NCBI RefSeq assembly: GCF_010499265.1
Contig: NZ_JAAGSC010000044.1
Span: 93,266-157,265 of the forward strand
Length of the DNA: 64,000 nt
Source: Wenzhouxiangella limi
Lineage (GTDB): Bacteria; Pseudomonadota; Gammaproteobacteria; Xanthomonadales; Wenzhouxiangellaceae
Direction of reading: 5' to 3'
A program made the translations under genes and the position numbers. Positions within the stretch are counted from its first letter, which is position 1, and each line of letters starts with the position of its first letter. Under the pieces are notes generated by a model. That model saw nothing but the letters and a program-made list of their open reading frames with translations. It searched no databases and had not been told where the DNA came from. Positions 1 to 9,186 of this stretch are shown here, piece after piece.

Positions 1-2565
1 CTGTTCGATCTCGGCTCGATTGCCGTAGTCGAAGATGTCAGTCTGCGCGAACAGGCCCGCCAGCAGGCCGACGAGATGCTGACCCGCCTGACCAAGCTGG
101 CGGCCAAAGTGCCCGGCGTGTTGTACCAGTACCAGCAATGGCCGGATGGCCGGGCCTGCTTTCCGTTCGCGACCGATGGCTTGTTCGACGTCTACGGGGT
201 TCGTCCCGACCAGGTGGTGACCGACGCCACGCCGGTATTCGAAATACTGCACCCGGACGATGTCGAGCGGGTTGCCGAGCGTATCCAGGCATCGGCCCGT
301 ACCTTGACCACCTGGCGTGACAGCTACCGCGCCATCGCGCCCGACGGGCGAACCGTCTGGCTGGAAGGCGAGAGCGAACCCGAAGCCATGGCCGACGGCA
401 GCGTGCTCTGGCATGGATACATCCGCGAAGTCACCGAACAGAAGCTGGCTTCCGAGCGGCTGGAAGCCAGCGAAGCCCTGTACCGGGCGATCTTCCACAA
501 CGTCAACGACGGCATCATCCTGCATCGGGTCATGCCCGACGGTCGGCCCGGGCCGTTTGAGGAAGTCAACGATGTGGCCTGTCGGATCTTGCGTTATTCG
601 CGCGATGAACTCACCAAACTGGCGCCGGGCAAGATTGACGATCCCGAGGCAATGCTTGACATTGCCGCGATCATGCAAAGCCTGCGCGACACCGGCCATG
701 CGAACTTCGAGAGCTTGTTGATCGCCGGGGACGGCACGCGGATCGAGTGCGAGGTTTCCGCGCACCAGTTCGAATACCGCGGCGAGCAACGGATCCTGTC
801 GGTGCTGCGCGATATCCGCGAGCGCAAGACCGCCGAGCGCGAGCTTCGCCAGGCCTTGCGCGAGATGAGCGAGGCCCAGGATGCCCTGCGCCTGCATGCC
901 CGGGTGTTCGAGTCCACGCGCGAGGGCATCATCATCACCGATCGCAACAACCACATTCTGACCGTCAACGCCGCCTACAGCGAGATCACGGGCTATTCGG
1001 CGCGCGAGGTCATCGGCCGGAATCCGAGTATTGTCGGCTCCGGCGAAGTCGACAAGTCGGTCTATCGCGAGATGTGGCGGTCACTGGACAGCGAAGGACA
1101 CTGGCAGGGCGAGTTGCTCAACCGGCGCAAGGACGGCAGCGTGTATCCGCAGTGGCTGTCGATCAGCGCGGTGCGTGGCGACGGCGACGATGTCACGCAC
1201 TATATCGGCTGGCTACGCGACCTGACCCGGGAAAAGGAAATCGAGCGGCGGATCGAACGGCTGAGCAATCTGGATTCACTCACCGGGCTGCCCAATCGCT
1301 CGCTTTTTCGAGATCGCCTGGAGGTCCAGGCGGCGACGTCGGGCAAGCGCGGAAAGCCCTTCTCCTTGCTCTACCTCGATCTTGACCGCTTCAAGATCGT
1401 CAACGATTCGATGGGCACCGAATCCGGCGATGCCTACCTGCAGAAGATGGCCGAACGATTGGTTCGTCTGTTGCGGCCCACCGATACCGTCAGCCGCCTG
1501 GGCGGCGATGAGTTTGCCCTGCTGCTGCCGGATACCGACGCCGAGGGCGCGGCCCACCTCGCCGGCAAGGTGCAGGCCGAGCTCAACCGGCCGCACAAGA
1601 TTGGCGACCGCACGCTCAGCCTGACGGTCAGTATCGGTATCGCGATCTATCCCCAGGATGGCAAGGACTATCAGTCGCTGCTGACCGCAGCCGACGTGGC
1701 CGTTAATCGGGCCAAGGAAAAGGGCCGCAATACCAGCGAGTTCTTTACCGTCGAGCTCCAGGATCAGGCCCGGCGAACGCTGCAGATCGAGACCGATCTG
1801 CGCGCGGCCATGGTCAAGGGCGAACTGTCCCTGCACTACCAGCCCAAGGTCGATCTGGCGTCGGGCGAGATTGTCGGGGCAGAGGCCCTGCTGCGCTGGC
1901 AGCACCCGGAGCGTGGGGCGATGTCACCGGCCGAGTTCATTCCGGTGGCCGAAGAAACCGACCTGATTGTCGAGGTCGGCCACTGGGTGCTGGACGCGGC
2001 GCTCGGTCAGCAGGTCGCGTGGCGTGAGCAGGCGCTGGCGACGCTGCCGGTCGCGGTCAACCTGTCGGTACGCGAGTTCCGCCAGCCCGACCTGGTCGAT
2101 TTGATTGCGCGGAAGCTGGCCGAGCACCGGATCGACCCGAGTCTGCTGGAACTGGAGATCACCGAGGGGGTGTCCCTGGATGATTCGATCGGGGTGGTCG
2201 AGGTGATGCAGCGTCTGCGCAAGCTGGGCGTGGCCATGGCGATCGATGATTTCGGCACTGGTTATTCATCGCTGAGCTACCTCAAACGCTTCAGCATCAA
2301 CGACCTCAAGATCGATCAGTCCTTCGTGCGCGCGCTTGACGGCGACAATCAGGCGATCGTGACGGCCATCGTGGGCGTGGCCCGCGGGCTGGGCTTCAGT
2401 ACAACCGCCGAAGGTATCGAAACGGCCGAGCAGTTGGCCTTTCTCAAGCGCCAGGGCTGCAAATGCGGGCAAGGCTATTACTTCAGCCGACCGGTGCCGG
2501 CCGACGAATTTGCCGCACTGCTGCGCCAGCCCAAAGCCTATACCGACCTGATCTCGCCGGTTTGA
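1..2565 (+). CDS. PAS-PAS-PAS-GGDEF-EAL cyclic-di-GMP signalling protein (5' partial)
   Basis: The frame is open from base 1, so the true start lies upstream; the first internal ATG is at 76. Three PAS-like sensor modules occupy roughly the first 400 residues, followed by a diguanylate cyclase domain with an exact GGDEF motif (1501-1515) and an EAL phosphodiesterase domain (EAL at 1882-1890). An RxxD inhibitory-site motif (RPTD, 1474-1485) lies five residues before GGDEF, the usual spacing of a c-di-GMP feedback site. The EAL domain keeps DDFGTGYSS, the LKIDQSF lysine and aspartate, the AEGIE glutamate and the GQGYYFSRP segment, so both domains look catalytically competent. It is probably a cytoplasmic or membrane-tethered sensor that makes or degrades c-di-GMP in response to an unknown ligand. 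Any N-terminal membrane or receiver domain is outside the window. The 3' end overlaps the convergent uridylyltransferase gene by 28 bp. Confidence 0.95.
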   Translation: MFDLGSIAVVEDVSLREQARQQADEMLTRLTKLAAKVPGVLYQYQQWPDGRACFPFATDGLFDVYGVRPDQVVTDATPVFEILHPDDVERVAERIQASARTLTTWRDSYRAIAPDGRTVWLEGESEPEAMADGSVLWHGYIREVTEQKLASERLEASEALYRAIFHNVNDGIILHRVMPDGRPGPFEEVNDVACRILRYSRDELTKLAPGKIDDPEAMLDIAAIMQSLRDTGHANFESLLIAGDGTRIECEVSAHQFEYRGEQRILSVLRDIRERKTAERELRQALREMSEAQDALRLHARVFESTREGIIITDRNNHILTVNAAYSEITGYSAREVIGRNPSIVGSGEVDKSVYREMWRSLDSEGHWQGELLNRRKDGSVYPQWLSISAVRGDGDDVTHYIGWLRDLTREKEIERRIERLSNLDSLTGLPNRSLFRDRLEVQAATSGKRGKPFSLLYLDLDRFKIVNDSMGTESGDAYLQKMAERLVRLLRPTDTVSRLGGDEFALLLPDTDAEGAAHLAGKVQAELNRPHKIGDRTLSLTVSIGIAIYPQDGKDYQSLLTAADVAVNRAKEKGRNTSEFFTVELQDQARRTLQIETDLRAAMVKGELSLHYQPKVDLASGEIVGAEALLRWQHPERGAMSPAEFIPVAEETDLIVEVGHWVLDAALGQQVAWREQALATLPVAVNLSVREFRQPDLVDLIARKLAEHRIDPSLLELEITEGVSLDDSIGVVEVMQRLRKLGVAMAIDDFGTGYSSLSYLKRFSINDLKIDQSFVRALDGDNQAIVTAIVGVARGLGFSTTAEGIETAEQLAFLKRQGCKCGQGYYFSRPVPADEFAALLRQPKAYTDLISPV

Positions 2566-3977
2566 AGCCTTGAGCTTTCTTGCCGGCCGTCGATCACGCT
2601 GCCGGCAGCAATGATGCGGGCGGCCGGACCGTCGTTGACCAGCCGCACGTCGCCGCGCAGAACCACACCGCCCTCGAACCGGATATCGCCCCGGATGCTG
2701 ACCGACTCGGCGGCCGCCAGCGAAGGCGCGCCGTGTGCAAAGCGCTGGCGGAAAGCGTCAACGGTGGCGTAAAACGCCGGATCGAGGTCAACCCGCAGGG
2801 CGTTTTCGCATACCGGATACAGCTGGCCCGATGGATCCAGGCGGTAGCGGTCGGACCAGAGCACCAGCAGGTCTGACGTCGTCTTGACCGGCGCAAAGCG
2901 GCTGCGCGGCACGCGCAGGATGCGCGCGTCCGGGAAAATCTCCAGGGCCGAACCCATGGCGGTCTCGACCTGGACGGCGCGCGGGGTCGAGGCGTCTTCG
3001 GGGACCACGTGCTTGAGGTTGCGGATCATGGGCAGGCCGAGCACGCCTTCGCGCCGCTCGAGTTCGGTGGACAGGGCCTGCAGGTCCAGCCAGAGGTTGT
3101 TGGTGTTGAAGTAGCGGTAGCGCTCGATGTCCTGAAAGCGATCGCGCTCGTCGGCCGGGCACTGGGCCGACTCGCGCAGGCGCAGCCGGCCGTCGCCATC
3201 CAGGGCCAGGTGGCCGCCCTTGCGATCGGCCGGCGTGCGATCGGTGACTTCCATCACGAACGGGATGCGCTCGCGCGCCATCCAGTCCAGGATGGCCGGG
3301 TCCAGGGTCGCGCCCAGGTTGTCGGCGTTGGAGACGAAGGCATAGCGAAAACCTTGCGCCAGCAGCTGCCGCAGCAGGCCGGTGGCGGCCAGCGCGGTGT
3401 AGAGATCGCCGTGTCCGGGCGGGCACCATTCGCGCTGCGGCGCGTCGGGCCATGCGATGGGCGCCAGGGTTTCGGGATCCAGCCGCGGCACGCGGTGCTG
3501 GAGAAACGACGGCGGCAGCGGACGCTGTCCGGCCAGCAGTTCGGGGAAGCGCTCCAGGGCCGCCAGCGAGTCCCGGTCGGTCGCGAAGCTGTTCATCAGC
3601 AGCAGCGGCACGGCGTGGCCGGACGCCGAGCGCAGGTGCAGCACCTGGCGCGCGATCAGGTCGAGAAAGCTCAAGTTCTCCCGCGCCGGCAGCAGCGACT
3701 TGGCCTGGTCCAGCCCCATGGACGTGCCCAGCCCGCCGTTGAGCTTGATCATGACGCAGCGCCGAAGCGCATCGCTTTGGGGCGCGTCGGATCTGGGCAG
3801 CGATTCCAGATCCGGTACCGATTCGACCGGGCGGATATCGGCTTCGGTCAGCAGGCCGGTGCCGCCGCCGGCCAGCTGCTCGAAGTAATGGCGGAAGGTG
3901 CGAATGGCCAGCTCCGGCAGACCGTCGGCCTGCATCGCTTGCCGGATCGGCGCGAACTTGTGGTCCAATGAGGTCAA
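2538..3977 (-). CDS. UTP--glucose-1-phosphate uridylyltransferase, UDPGP (UGP) family
   Basis: The protein belongs to the eukaryote-like UDPGP pyrophosphorylase family, not the usual bacterial GalU family. The nucleotide-binding motif KLNGGLGTSMGLDQAKSLLP is clear, followed by FVSNADNLGATLDP and a C-terminal left-handed beta-helix-like segment (SIRGDIRFEGGVVLRGDVRL). The expected reaction is UTP plus glucose-1-phosphate to UDP-glucose, feeding glycan or trehalose/sucrose synthesis; other sugar-1-phosphates are possible. The start is uncertain. The frame stays open to an ATG at 4046 and a TTG at 4055, but those would share bases with the divergent SDR start and give a low-complexity N-terminus. 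A TTG near 3977 (or 3968) just before the DHKFAPIRQAM segment is more plausible. Confidence 0.85.
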   Translation of the reverse strand: MTSLDHKFAPIRQAMQADGLPELAIRTFRHYFEQLAGGGTGLLTEADIRPVESVPDLESLPRSDAPQSDALRRCVMIKLNGGLGTSMGLDQAKSLLPARENLSFLDLIARQVLHLRSASGHAVPLLLMNSFATDRDSLAALERFPELLAGQRPLPPSFLQHRVPRLDPETLAPIAWPDAPQREWCPPGHGDLYTALAATGLLRQLLAQGFRYAFVSNADNLGATLDPAILDWMARERIPFVMEVTDRTPADRKGGHLALDGDGRLRLRESAQCPADERDRFQDIERYRYFNTNNLWLDLQALSTELERREGVLGLPMIRNLKHVVPEDASTPRAVQVETAMGSALEIFPDARILRVPRSRFAPVKTTSDLLVLWSDRYRLDPSGQLYPVCENALRVDLDPAFYATVDAFRQRFAHGAPSLAAAESVSIRGDIRFEGGVVLRGDVRLVNDGPAARIIAAGSVIDGRQESSRLQTGEIRSV

Positions 3978-4044
3978 TGGATTTCTGCCCCCGACGGCTG
4001 GTGCTGGATCAGCGGTCGAGTATAGCGGGCCCCTGGAGTTGGAC

Positions 4045-4836
4045 ATGCAGTTCAAGGATCAAGTGGTGTGGATCACCGGCGCTTCGTCCGGCCTGGGCTG
4101 GGCGATGGCGCTGGAGTTCGCCCGGCTGGGCGCCACGCTCGTGCTCACGGCGCGGCGGGAGAAGATGCTTGAGCAGCTGGTCGCGCATATTGAAGCCGCC
4201 GGCGGCAGGGCGGTGGCCATGGCCTGCGATGTCACCGATGACGCCAGCTTGCGCGCGACGGCCGACCGGATCGCGGCCGAGCTGGGCCGGCTGGATGTGG
4301 CGGTGGCCAACGCCGGTTTCAGCGTCAGCGGACGCTTCGAGGACATCTCGGCCGCCGACTGGGACCGGCAGATGCGGCTCAACGTCACCGCGCTGGCGAT
4401 GACGGCCCGCCATGCCCTGCCGCAGCTGCGCGCAACGGCCGGGCGCCTGGTGCTCATCGGCAGCGCCTCGGCGTTTGTGCCCGTGCCCAGGGCGGCGCCG
4501 TACGCGGCTTCCAAGGCGGCGGTGCATTCGATCGGCGAGACCCTGCAGATCGAGCTTTCCGGCAGCGGTGTCAGCTGCACCACCATCCACCCGGGATTTG
4601 TCGAAAGCAATATCGCGCGAGTCGACAGCGCGGGGGTGTTTCACCCCGACGCCCGCGACCCTCGCCCCGCCCGGCTGATGTGGCCGAGCGATCGGGCAGC
4701 GCGGGTGATGGTGCGAGCGATCCGGCGGCGGCGCAAGGTCTTTGTCTTTACCGGTCACGGCCGCCTGGCCTACTGGGTGGGACGGCTGGTCCCTCCGGTC
4801 GCGCGCGTGGCCATGCGCAAAGTCGGCGTGCGCTAG
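4045..4836 (+). CDS. SDR family NAD(P)-dependent oxidoreductase
   Basis: A 263-residue classical short-chain dehydrogenase/reductase. It has the Rossmann motif TGASSGLG near the N-terminus, the NAG motif (VANAGFS), a catalytic serine in IGSASAF and the YAASK tyrosine/lysine pair. The ATG at 4045 is preceded by GGAG six bases upstream (4035-4038), and the protein then starts directly at the Rossmann fold; the frame is open further 5' but that part lacks SDR features. The C-terminus is longer than a minimal SDR and ends in a basic, hydrophobic stretch typical of membrane-associated lipid or retinol-type SDRs. The substrate cannot be read from sequence. It is divergent from the uridylyltransferase gene. 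Confidence 0.9.
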   Translation: MQFKDQVVWITGASSGLGWAMALEFARLGATLVLTARREKMLEQLVAHIEAAGGRAVAMACDVTDDASLRATADRIAAELGRLDVAVANAGFSVSGRFEDISAADWDRQMRLNVTALAMTARHALPQLRATAGRLVLIGSASAFVPVPRAAPYAASKAAVHSIGETLQIELSGSGVSCTTIHPGFVESNIARVDSAGVFHPDARDPRPARLMWPSDRAARVMVRAIRRRRKVFVFTGHGRLAYWVGRLVPPVARVAMRKVGVR

Positions 4837-4956
4837 GAAAAGGGCTGTCTTCATGCCGTCTGGCGGCCGGGAAGATATGCTCTGCCGCTGAGTTTGAACT
4901 GTCGTGATTGCGCTGCCCCCGTGCCCAACGCCCGTCCCCTGATTCGAATCCCGCAG

Positions 4957-5823
4957 ATGCGCCCGGCCACGTCGGCCGCGCCGCCGACGGCCGATGAGGC
5001 CGAGCTTGGGCGGTTTGTCGTCGACCATCCGGGGCTTCTGGTGCTGACCGGCGCCGGCATGAGCACCGGCTCGGGGATTCCGGCCTACCGCGACGCCGAC
5101 GGCCAGTGGCTGCGTCGCGACCCGATTCTTTTTCAGGACTTCATGGCCTCGGCGCTGGTGCGCCGCCGCTACTGGGCGCGCAGTTATTTCGGCTGGCGGC
5201 TGATGCAGCAGGCCCGGCCCAACGCCGCCCATCGCGCGCTGGCGCGGCTCGAACAGCTGGGCCGACTGTCGCTGCTGGTGACCCAGAACGTCGATGGCCT
5301 GCACGCCACGGCGGGCAGTAGCTTGCTGGTGGAGCTGCACGGCCGCCTGGCCCGGGTCCGCTGCCTGCAGTGCGGCGCAGGCTGCGATCGCGACGAGGTA
5401 CAGGCACGCCTGGAAGCGCTGAATCCCGACTGGCACCCCGAGGTACTGGGCTACAACCCGGATGGCGACGCCGAGCTCGACGCCAGCGCCTATCCCGGCT
5501 TTCGGGTGGCCGAGTGCACGGTCTGCGGCGGGCCGCTGAAGCCCGACGTGGTGTTTTTCGGCGAGCCGGTGCCGCAAACCCGCGCGCAAGCGGTCGCCGA
5601 GGCCATCGCGCGCAGCAGCGCGGTGCTGGTGGTCGGATCCTCGCTGGTGGTGATGTCCGGCTATCGCATCGTCCGCCAGGCGGCGGCCGCCGGTCTGCCG
5701 ATCGCGGCGATCAACGACGGCCGCACCCGCGCCGATGAGCTGCTGCAGTTCAAGCTCGGTGGCGATTGTGTCGGGGTGCTGGAGCGGATTGGTGCCCAAA
5801 TCGACGGCGCGGCGGCGGCATGA
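4957..5823 (+). CDS. Sir2 family NAD-dependent protein deacylase
   Basis: A sirtuin of about 288 residues. The NAD-binding motif GAGMSTGSGIPAYRD, the TQNVDGLH motif, the catalytic histidine in ELHGRL, two zinc-binding CxxC pairs (CLQC and CTVC), DVVFFGE and the VVGSSL motif are all present. The region between GAGMSTGSGIP and TQNVDGLH (RRRYWARSYFGWRLM) resembles class II (SIRT4-like) sirtuins. It is expected to remove acyl groups from protein lysines using NAD+. The start is uncertain: ATG 4957 is used because it lies just before the conserved core, but in-frame GTG 4921 and TTG 4894 are possible and none has a strong ribosome-binding site. Confidence 0.9.
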   Translation: MRPATSAAPPTADEAELGRFVVDHPGLLVLTGAGMSTGSGIPAYRDADGQWLRRDPILFQDFMASALVRRRYWARSYFGWRLMQQARPNAAHRALARLEQLGRLSLLVTQNVDGLHATAGSSLLVELHGRLARVRCLQCGAGCDRDEVQARLEALNPDWHPEVLGYNPDGDAELDASAYPGFRVAECTVCGGPLKPDVVFFGEPVPQTRAQAVAEAIARSSAVLVVGSSLVVMSGYRIVRQAAAAGLPIAAINDGRTRADELLQFKLGGDCVGVLERIGAQIDGAAAA

Positions 5824-5927
5824 GGCCCTCCGTTCGCCGATTGCGCGCCTGGCGGTCGTTTCTCCGGCAAGCCGGTCCACGATCTCCTATGCTTGCACCT
5901 TCAGTCAGCAACGATTAAGGAAACGCC

Positions 5928-7658
5928 ATGAAATCCTCAAGATCCGCCGCTTGCATCGTCGTACTGGTGCTCACGGTCGCGGTATCGCAAACGCTGCTGG
6001 CCCAGAGCGAGCCCGCGGACCTGGTTCTGGTCGGCGGGGATGTCGTGACCCTGGCCGCTGATCCGGGCCAGGCCGAAGCCGTTGCGGTTCGGGACGGCCG
6101 CATCGTGGCCGTGGGCGAGCCCGCGGAGATCGAGGCGCTGACCGGCCCGGAAACCGAAGTGATTGATCTGGACGGGCGCATGCTGCTGCCCGGCTTTATC
6201 GAGGGCCATGGACATTTTCTGGGCCTGGGCGAGGCGCTGATGACGCTGGACCTGCAGGACACGCGTTCTTTTGCCGAGGTGGTCAGCCGGGTCGAACAGG
6301 CGGTGGCCGACGCCGAGCCGGGCGAGTGGATCACGGGCCGCGGCTGGCACCAGGAAAACTGGAACGAAACCGGGGAAGACGTGGTCGACGGCGTACCCAC
6401 CCACCACGAGCTGAGCGCGGTCAGCCCGGACAACCCGGTGCTGTTGACCCACGCCAGCGGCCATGCCGCGCTGGCCAACGAGATGGCGCTGGGGCTGGCG
6501 GGGATTGCCGAGCGGACACCGAACCCGGAAGGCGGCGAGATCGTGCGCGACGGGGAAGGCCAGCCCACCGGCTTTTTGCGGCAGGCCGCCCAGCAGCCGG
6601 TTCGCGAGCGCATGCGCATCTGGTACCAGGGGCTGGGGCAGATCGCGCGCCAGCAACGCTTTCAGCGCCAGGTCGACCTGGCCGCCGAGCAGGCGTTGAG
6701 CCACGGCGTCACCAGTTTTCACGACATGGGCCAGCGTTTCGACGACATCGACAGGCTCCTGGCCATGGACGAAGAGGGCGCATTGCCGCTCAGGCTTTAC
6801 GTGGCCGTGATCGGCGAGACCAACACCGACCTGGATCGCCGTTTGCCGGACTATCTTCGTCCGCCGGCCGACGGTCGGATGCTGGCGGTGCGCTCGGTCA
6901 AGCGCCATCTTGACGGTGCCCTGGGCACCCACGGCGCCTGGCTGCTGCGCCCCTATGCCGACCGTCCCGATCATTCCGGTCTGCCGCAGATGTCGCTGGC
7001 CGACCTGCGCGAGACCGCAGCGATTGCTTACCAGCACGGTTTCCAGCTCAACACCCACGCTATCGGGGATCGCGCCAACCGCGAGGCGCTGTCGGTTTAC
7101 GAATCGATTCAGCGCCTGGCCGGTGACGAGGCGCTGCGCTGGCGCATCGAGCACGCCCAGACCCTGCACCCCGACGACGTGCCGCGCTTTGCCGAGCTGG
7201 ACGTGATCGCGTCCATGCAGGGCATTCACGCCACCTCCGACGGGCCCTGGGTGCCGCAACGGCTGGGCGAGGAGCGGGCGGAAAGAGAGGCCTACGTCTG
7301 GCGCTCACTGCTCGACAGCGGTGCCACGATCTGCAACGGCACCGACGTGCCGGTCGAACCGATCTCGCCGATCGCCTCGCTGCACGCCTCGATTACCCGC
7401 GAGATGGCCAACGGCGAGCGGTTTTTCCCGGAACAGTCCATGGAGCGGGTCGAGGCGCTGAAGTCCTACACCATCCACTGCGCCTTCGCCGCCTTTGAAG
7501 AAGAACGCCTGGGCACGATCGAGGTTGGCAAGCTGGCCGACCTGGTGGTGCTGGACCGCAACCTGCTCGAAGTCAGCGAGGATGAACTGGCCGAGGCCCG
7601 GGTCGACCTGACCCTGGTCGGCGGTGAAGTCCGCTATCGCCGCGAGAACTCAGAGTAG
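5928..7658 (+). CDS. Secreted amidohydrolase family protein (YtcJ-like)
   Basis: A 576-residue amidohydrolase with an N-terminal signal peptide (hydrophobic segment to about residue 24, TLLAQ before the mature part). The metal-dependent hydrolase signature HGH (FIEGHGHF), the HLDGALGTHGAWL segment, NTHAIGDRAN, RIEHAQTLHPDD and a C-terminal GTDVPVEPISP motif match the amidohydrolase-3/YtcJ group. The start ATG has AAGGAAA eight bases upstream. Enzymes of this group hydrolyse amide or related bonds in diverse small molecules; the substrate is unknown. The protein is predicted to act in the periplasm. It stands alone and ends 18 bp from the convergent psiE-like gene. Confidence 0.9.
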   Translation: MKSSRSAACIVVLVLTVAVSQTLLAQSEPADLVLVGGDVVTLAADPGQAEAVAVRDGRIVAVGEPAEIEALTGPETEVIDLDGRMLLPGFIEGHGHFLGLGEALMTLDLQDTRSFAEVVSRVEQAVADAEPGEWITGRGWHQENWNETGEDVVDGVPTHHELSAVSPDNPVLLTHASGHAALANEMALGLAGIAERTPNPEGGEIVRDGEGQPTGFLRQAAQQPVRERMRIWYQGLGQIARQQRFQRQVDLAAEQALSHGVTSFHDMGQRFDDIDRLLAMDEEGALPLRLYVAVIGETNTDLDRRLPDYLRPPADGRMLAVRSVKRHLDGALGTHGAWLLRPYADRPDHSGLPQMSLADLRETAAIAYQHGFQLNTHAIGDRANREALSVYESIQRLAGDEALRWRIEHAQTLHPDDVPRFAELDVIASMQGIHATSDGPWVPQRLGEERAEREAYVWRSLLDSGATICNGTDVPVEPISPIASLHASITREMANGERFFPEQSMERVEALKSYTIHCAFAAFEEERLGTIEVGKLADLVVLDRNLLEVSEDELAEARVDLTLVGGEVRYRRENSE

Positions 7659-7676
7659 GCCCGCGGAGAACGGACG

Positions 7677-8156
7677 TCAGTCGCTGCCGGCGCGCTTGAG
7701 CAGCCAGTAGGTCGCGCCCAGGGCGAGGATGGCGCCGCCCAGGCCGAGCAGGTGCAGGGGGTCGAGCTTGTCGACCTCCAGCACCATGAACTTGCGCACT
7801 ACCGCCATGATCGCGATCAGCACCACGACCTCGACGTGGATGAAGCCGCCGAGGCGGCCTTCCTCTTCCATGGTTCGGACGATGGAGTTGTTGAATTCCA
7901 TCGCGATCAGAACGGTGAGCACCATGTCGAACACGGCCTGGAACAGGCGATAGTCGAACGGGTCCTGGGTCGTGATGAACAGCAGCGAGAATACGTTGGC
8001 AACCAGGTAGAAAATGGCCACGAGCACCAGTAGCGCGATGGCCAGGGTCAGGACGATGGAGATGACCCGCTCGAAGCGCCGGTACAGGGACAGGCTGGAC
8101 CAGTTGGCCGTGATCTCGGGCAATTGCCGCTCAAGCCAGTTCTTCGATTCGGGCAT
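7677..8156 (-). CDS. PsiE-like phosphate-starvation-inducible family membrane protein
   Basis: A 159-residue protein with four predicted transmembrane segments and the family's charged EFNNSIVR and FIHVEVVVLIAIMAVVRKF segments, matching the PsiE domain family. PsiE of E. coli is induced by phosphate starvation and its biochemical role is unknown. There is a short cytoplasmic N-terminus (residues 1-30) and a C-terminal tail after the last helix. No pho box was recognised upstream. Confidence 0.85.
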   Translation of the reverse strand: MPESKNWLERQLPEITANWSSLSLYRRFERVISIVLTLAIALLVLVAIFYLVANVFSLLFITTQDPFDYRLFQAVFDMVLTVLIAMEFNNSIVRTMEEEGRLGGFIHVEVVVLIAIMAVVRKFMVLEVDKLDPLHLLGLGGAILALGATYWLLKRAGSD

Positions 8157-8185
8157 GCTTAGTTCTCCTCGCCTGGAAATCTCGC

Positions 8186-9112
8186 CTAGAAGAACCGAGC
8201 GTACCGCACAATGACCTGGTTGCGCTCGGGGCGGTTGCGAACCGCGGTCTCATGGTAGGCGTGCACGAACAGCACCTGGGGCCCGCGCTGAAAGCGGATG
8301 CCGGGTCCGAAGCCGATCACCTGCTCGCGCGAGTCGCGCACGTTCATCCCGTCAATGCGGTCGTCGCTGATCTGGCGCAAGTGGTAGCCGGCCAGGCCCA
8401 GCCGCAGTCCCGGGGCGATCTCGCGCGAAATGGCCAGGTTGGTGTGCACGGCTTCGCCGGCCTGGCTCCAGTCCGCGCCCAGGGCCGGTGACGGGTCGTC
8501 GTTGCGCCCGTTCCACAGATAGTGAAAACGGGCGCTGATTTCCCACCGATCGGTGAACATCCAGGTGGCCGCATAATGGGGGTTGACGCGAAAGGTATTG
8601 GTGCCGGTGTTGGCCAGGCGATTACGGTCATACCCGCCCACCGGAACGGTAAAATTGAAGTTGAATCGCTGCCAGAACGGGCGTCCAAAGAGCTCTTTTT
8701 CCGGCCACTGCAGCACCAGCGGACTCAGAAACAGGTCACCGAAGCCGCTTTGGCGATCGTCGAGGCCCGGAATAACATCCAGATCCACGTGGACCAGCGG
8801 CAGAATGAACTCCGCGCCCCAGTTGGCGCCCAGCAGCTTGTGATCCGACAACCAGGCGACCTGGGTGGCGATGCCGACCGTGCGCAGGGCGTCCGGCGCG
8901 GGCTGGGTGTCGCCGTTGTTGTCGCTGAAGCTGTCGGCATCCGCGGCGATGATGGTCTGCTGAAACATGGTCCCGGGCAGGGCGCGACCATCCATGAAGT
9001 TGGTGTTGCCGATGTTGATGGGTGGCAAAACGACCTGGGGGTAGGCGGGCGACAGCCCGCCAAGGGCCAGGAGCACAAAGGTCAGTCTCAAAACTCGAAG
9101 GTCAAAGCGCAT
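8186..9112 (-). CDS. Outer-membrane-type protein of the SphA / phenol meta-pathway (MetA) family
   Basis: A 308-residue protein with a signal peptide (MRFDLRVLRLTFVLLALGG) and alternating aromatic/polar beta-strand patterns ending in an aromatic residue (RYARFF), as expected for an outer-membrane barrel. It resembles the family annotated as transporter or phenol-degradation meta-pathway protein, whose members are thought to act in uptake of hydrophobic compounds. The chosen ATG (9110-9112) puts the signal peptide at the N-terminus; the frame is open to 9187, but that extension is hydrophilic and would abut the divergent lipase gene. Substrate unknown. Confidence 0.75.
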   Translation of the reverse strand: MRFDLRVLRLTFVLLALGGLSPAYPQVVLPPINIGNTNFMDGRALPGTMFQQTIIAADADSFSDNNGDTQPAPDALRTVGIATQVAWLSDHKLLGANWGAEFILPLVHVDLDVIPGLDDRQSGFGDLFLSPLVLQWPEKELFGRPFWQRFNFNFTVPVGGYDRNRLANTGTNTFRVNPHYAATWMFTDRWEISARFHYLWNGRNDDPSPALGADWSQAGEAVHTNLAISREIAPGLRLGLAGYHLRQISDDRIDGMNVRDSREQVIGFGPGIRFQRGPQVLFVHAYHETAVRNRPERNQVIVRYARFF

Positions 9113-9186
9113 CGGAGGGTCTCGTTGATCACAGATATCGGTCAGAATGATAACCATCTTCAACTGGCATGCTTTGATTTCCATCA

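Noticed and set aside
4930-4960. GATTCGAATCCC resembling a tRNA T-loop
   Set aside because: No acceptor, D or anticodon stems flank it, and it lies in the N-terminal coding region of the sirtuin.
4009-5880. 623-codon open frame antisense to the SDR and sirtuin genes
   Set aside because: High-GC antisense shadow; the translation is Arg/His/Gly-rich with no domain, and both genes on the other strand have clear motifs.
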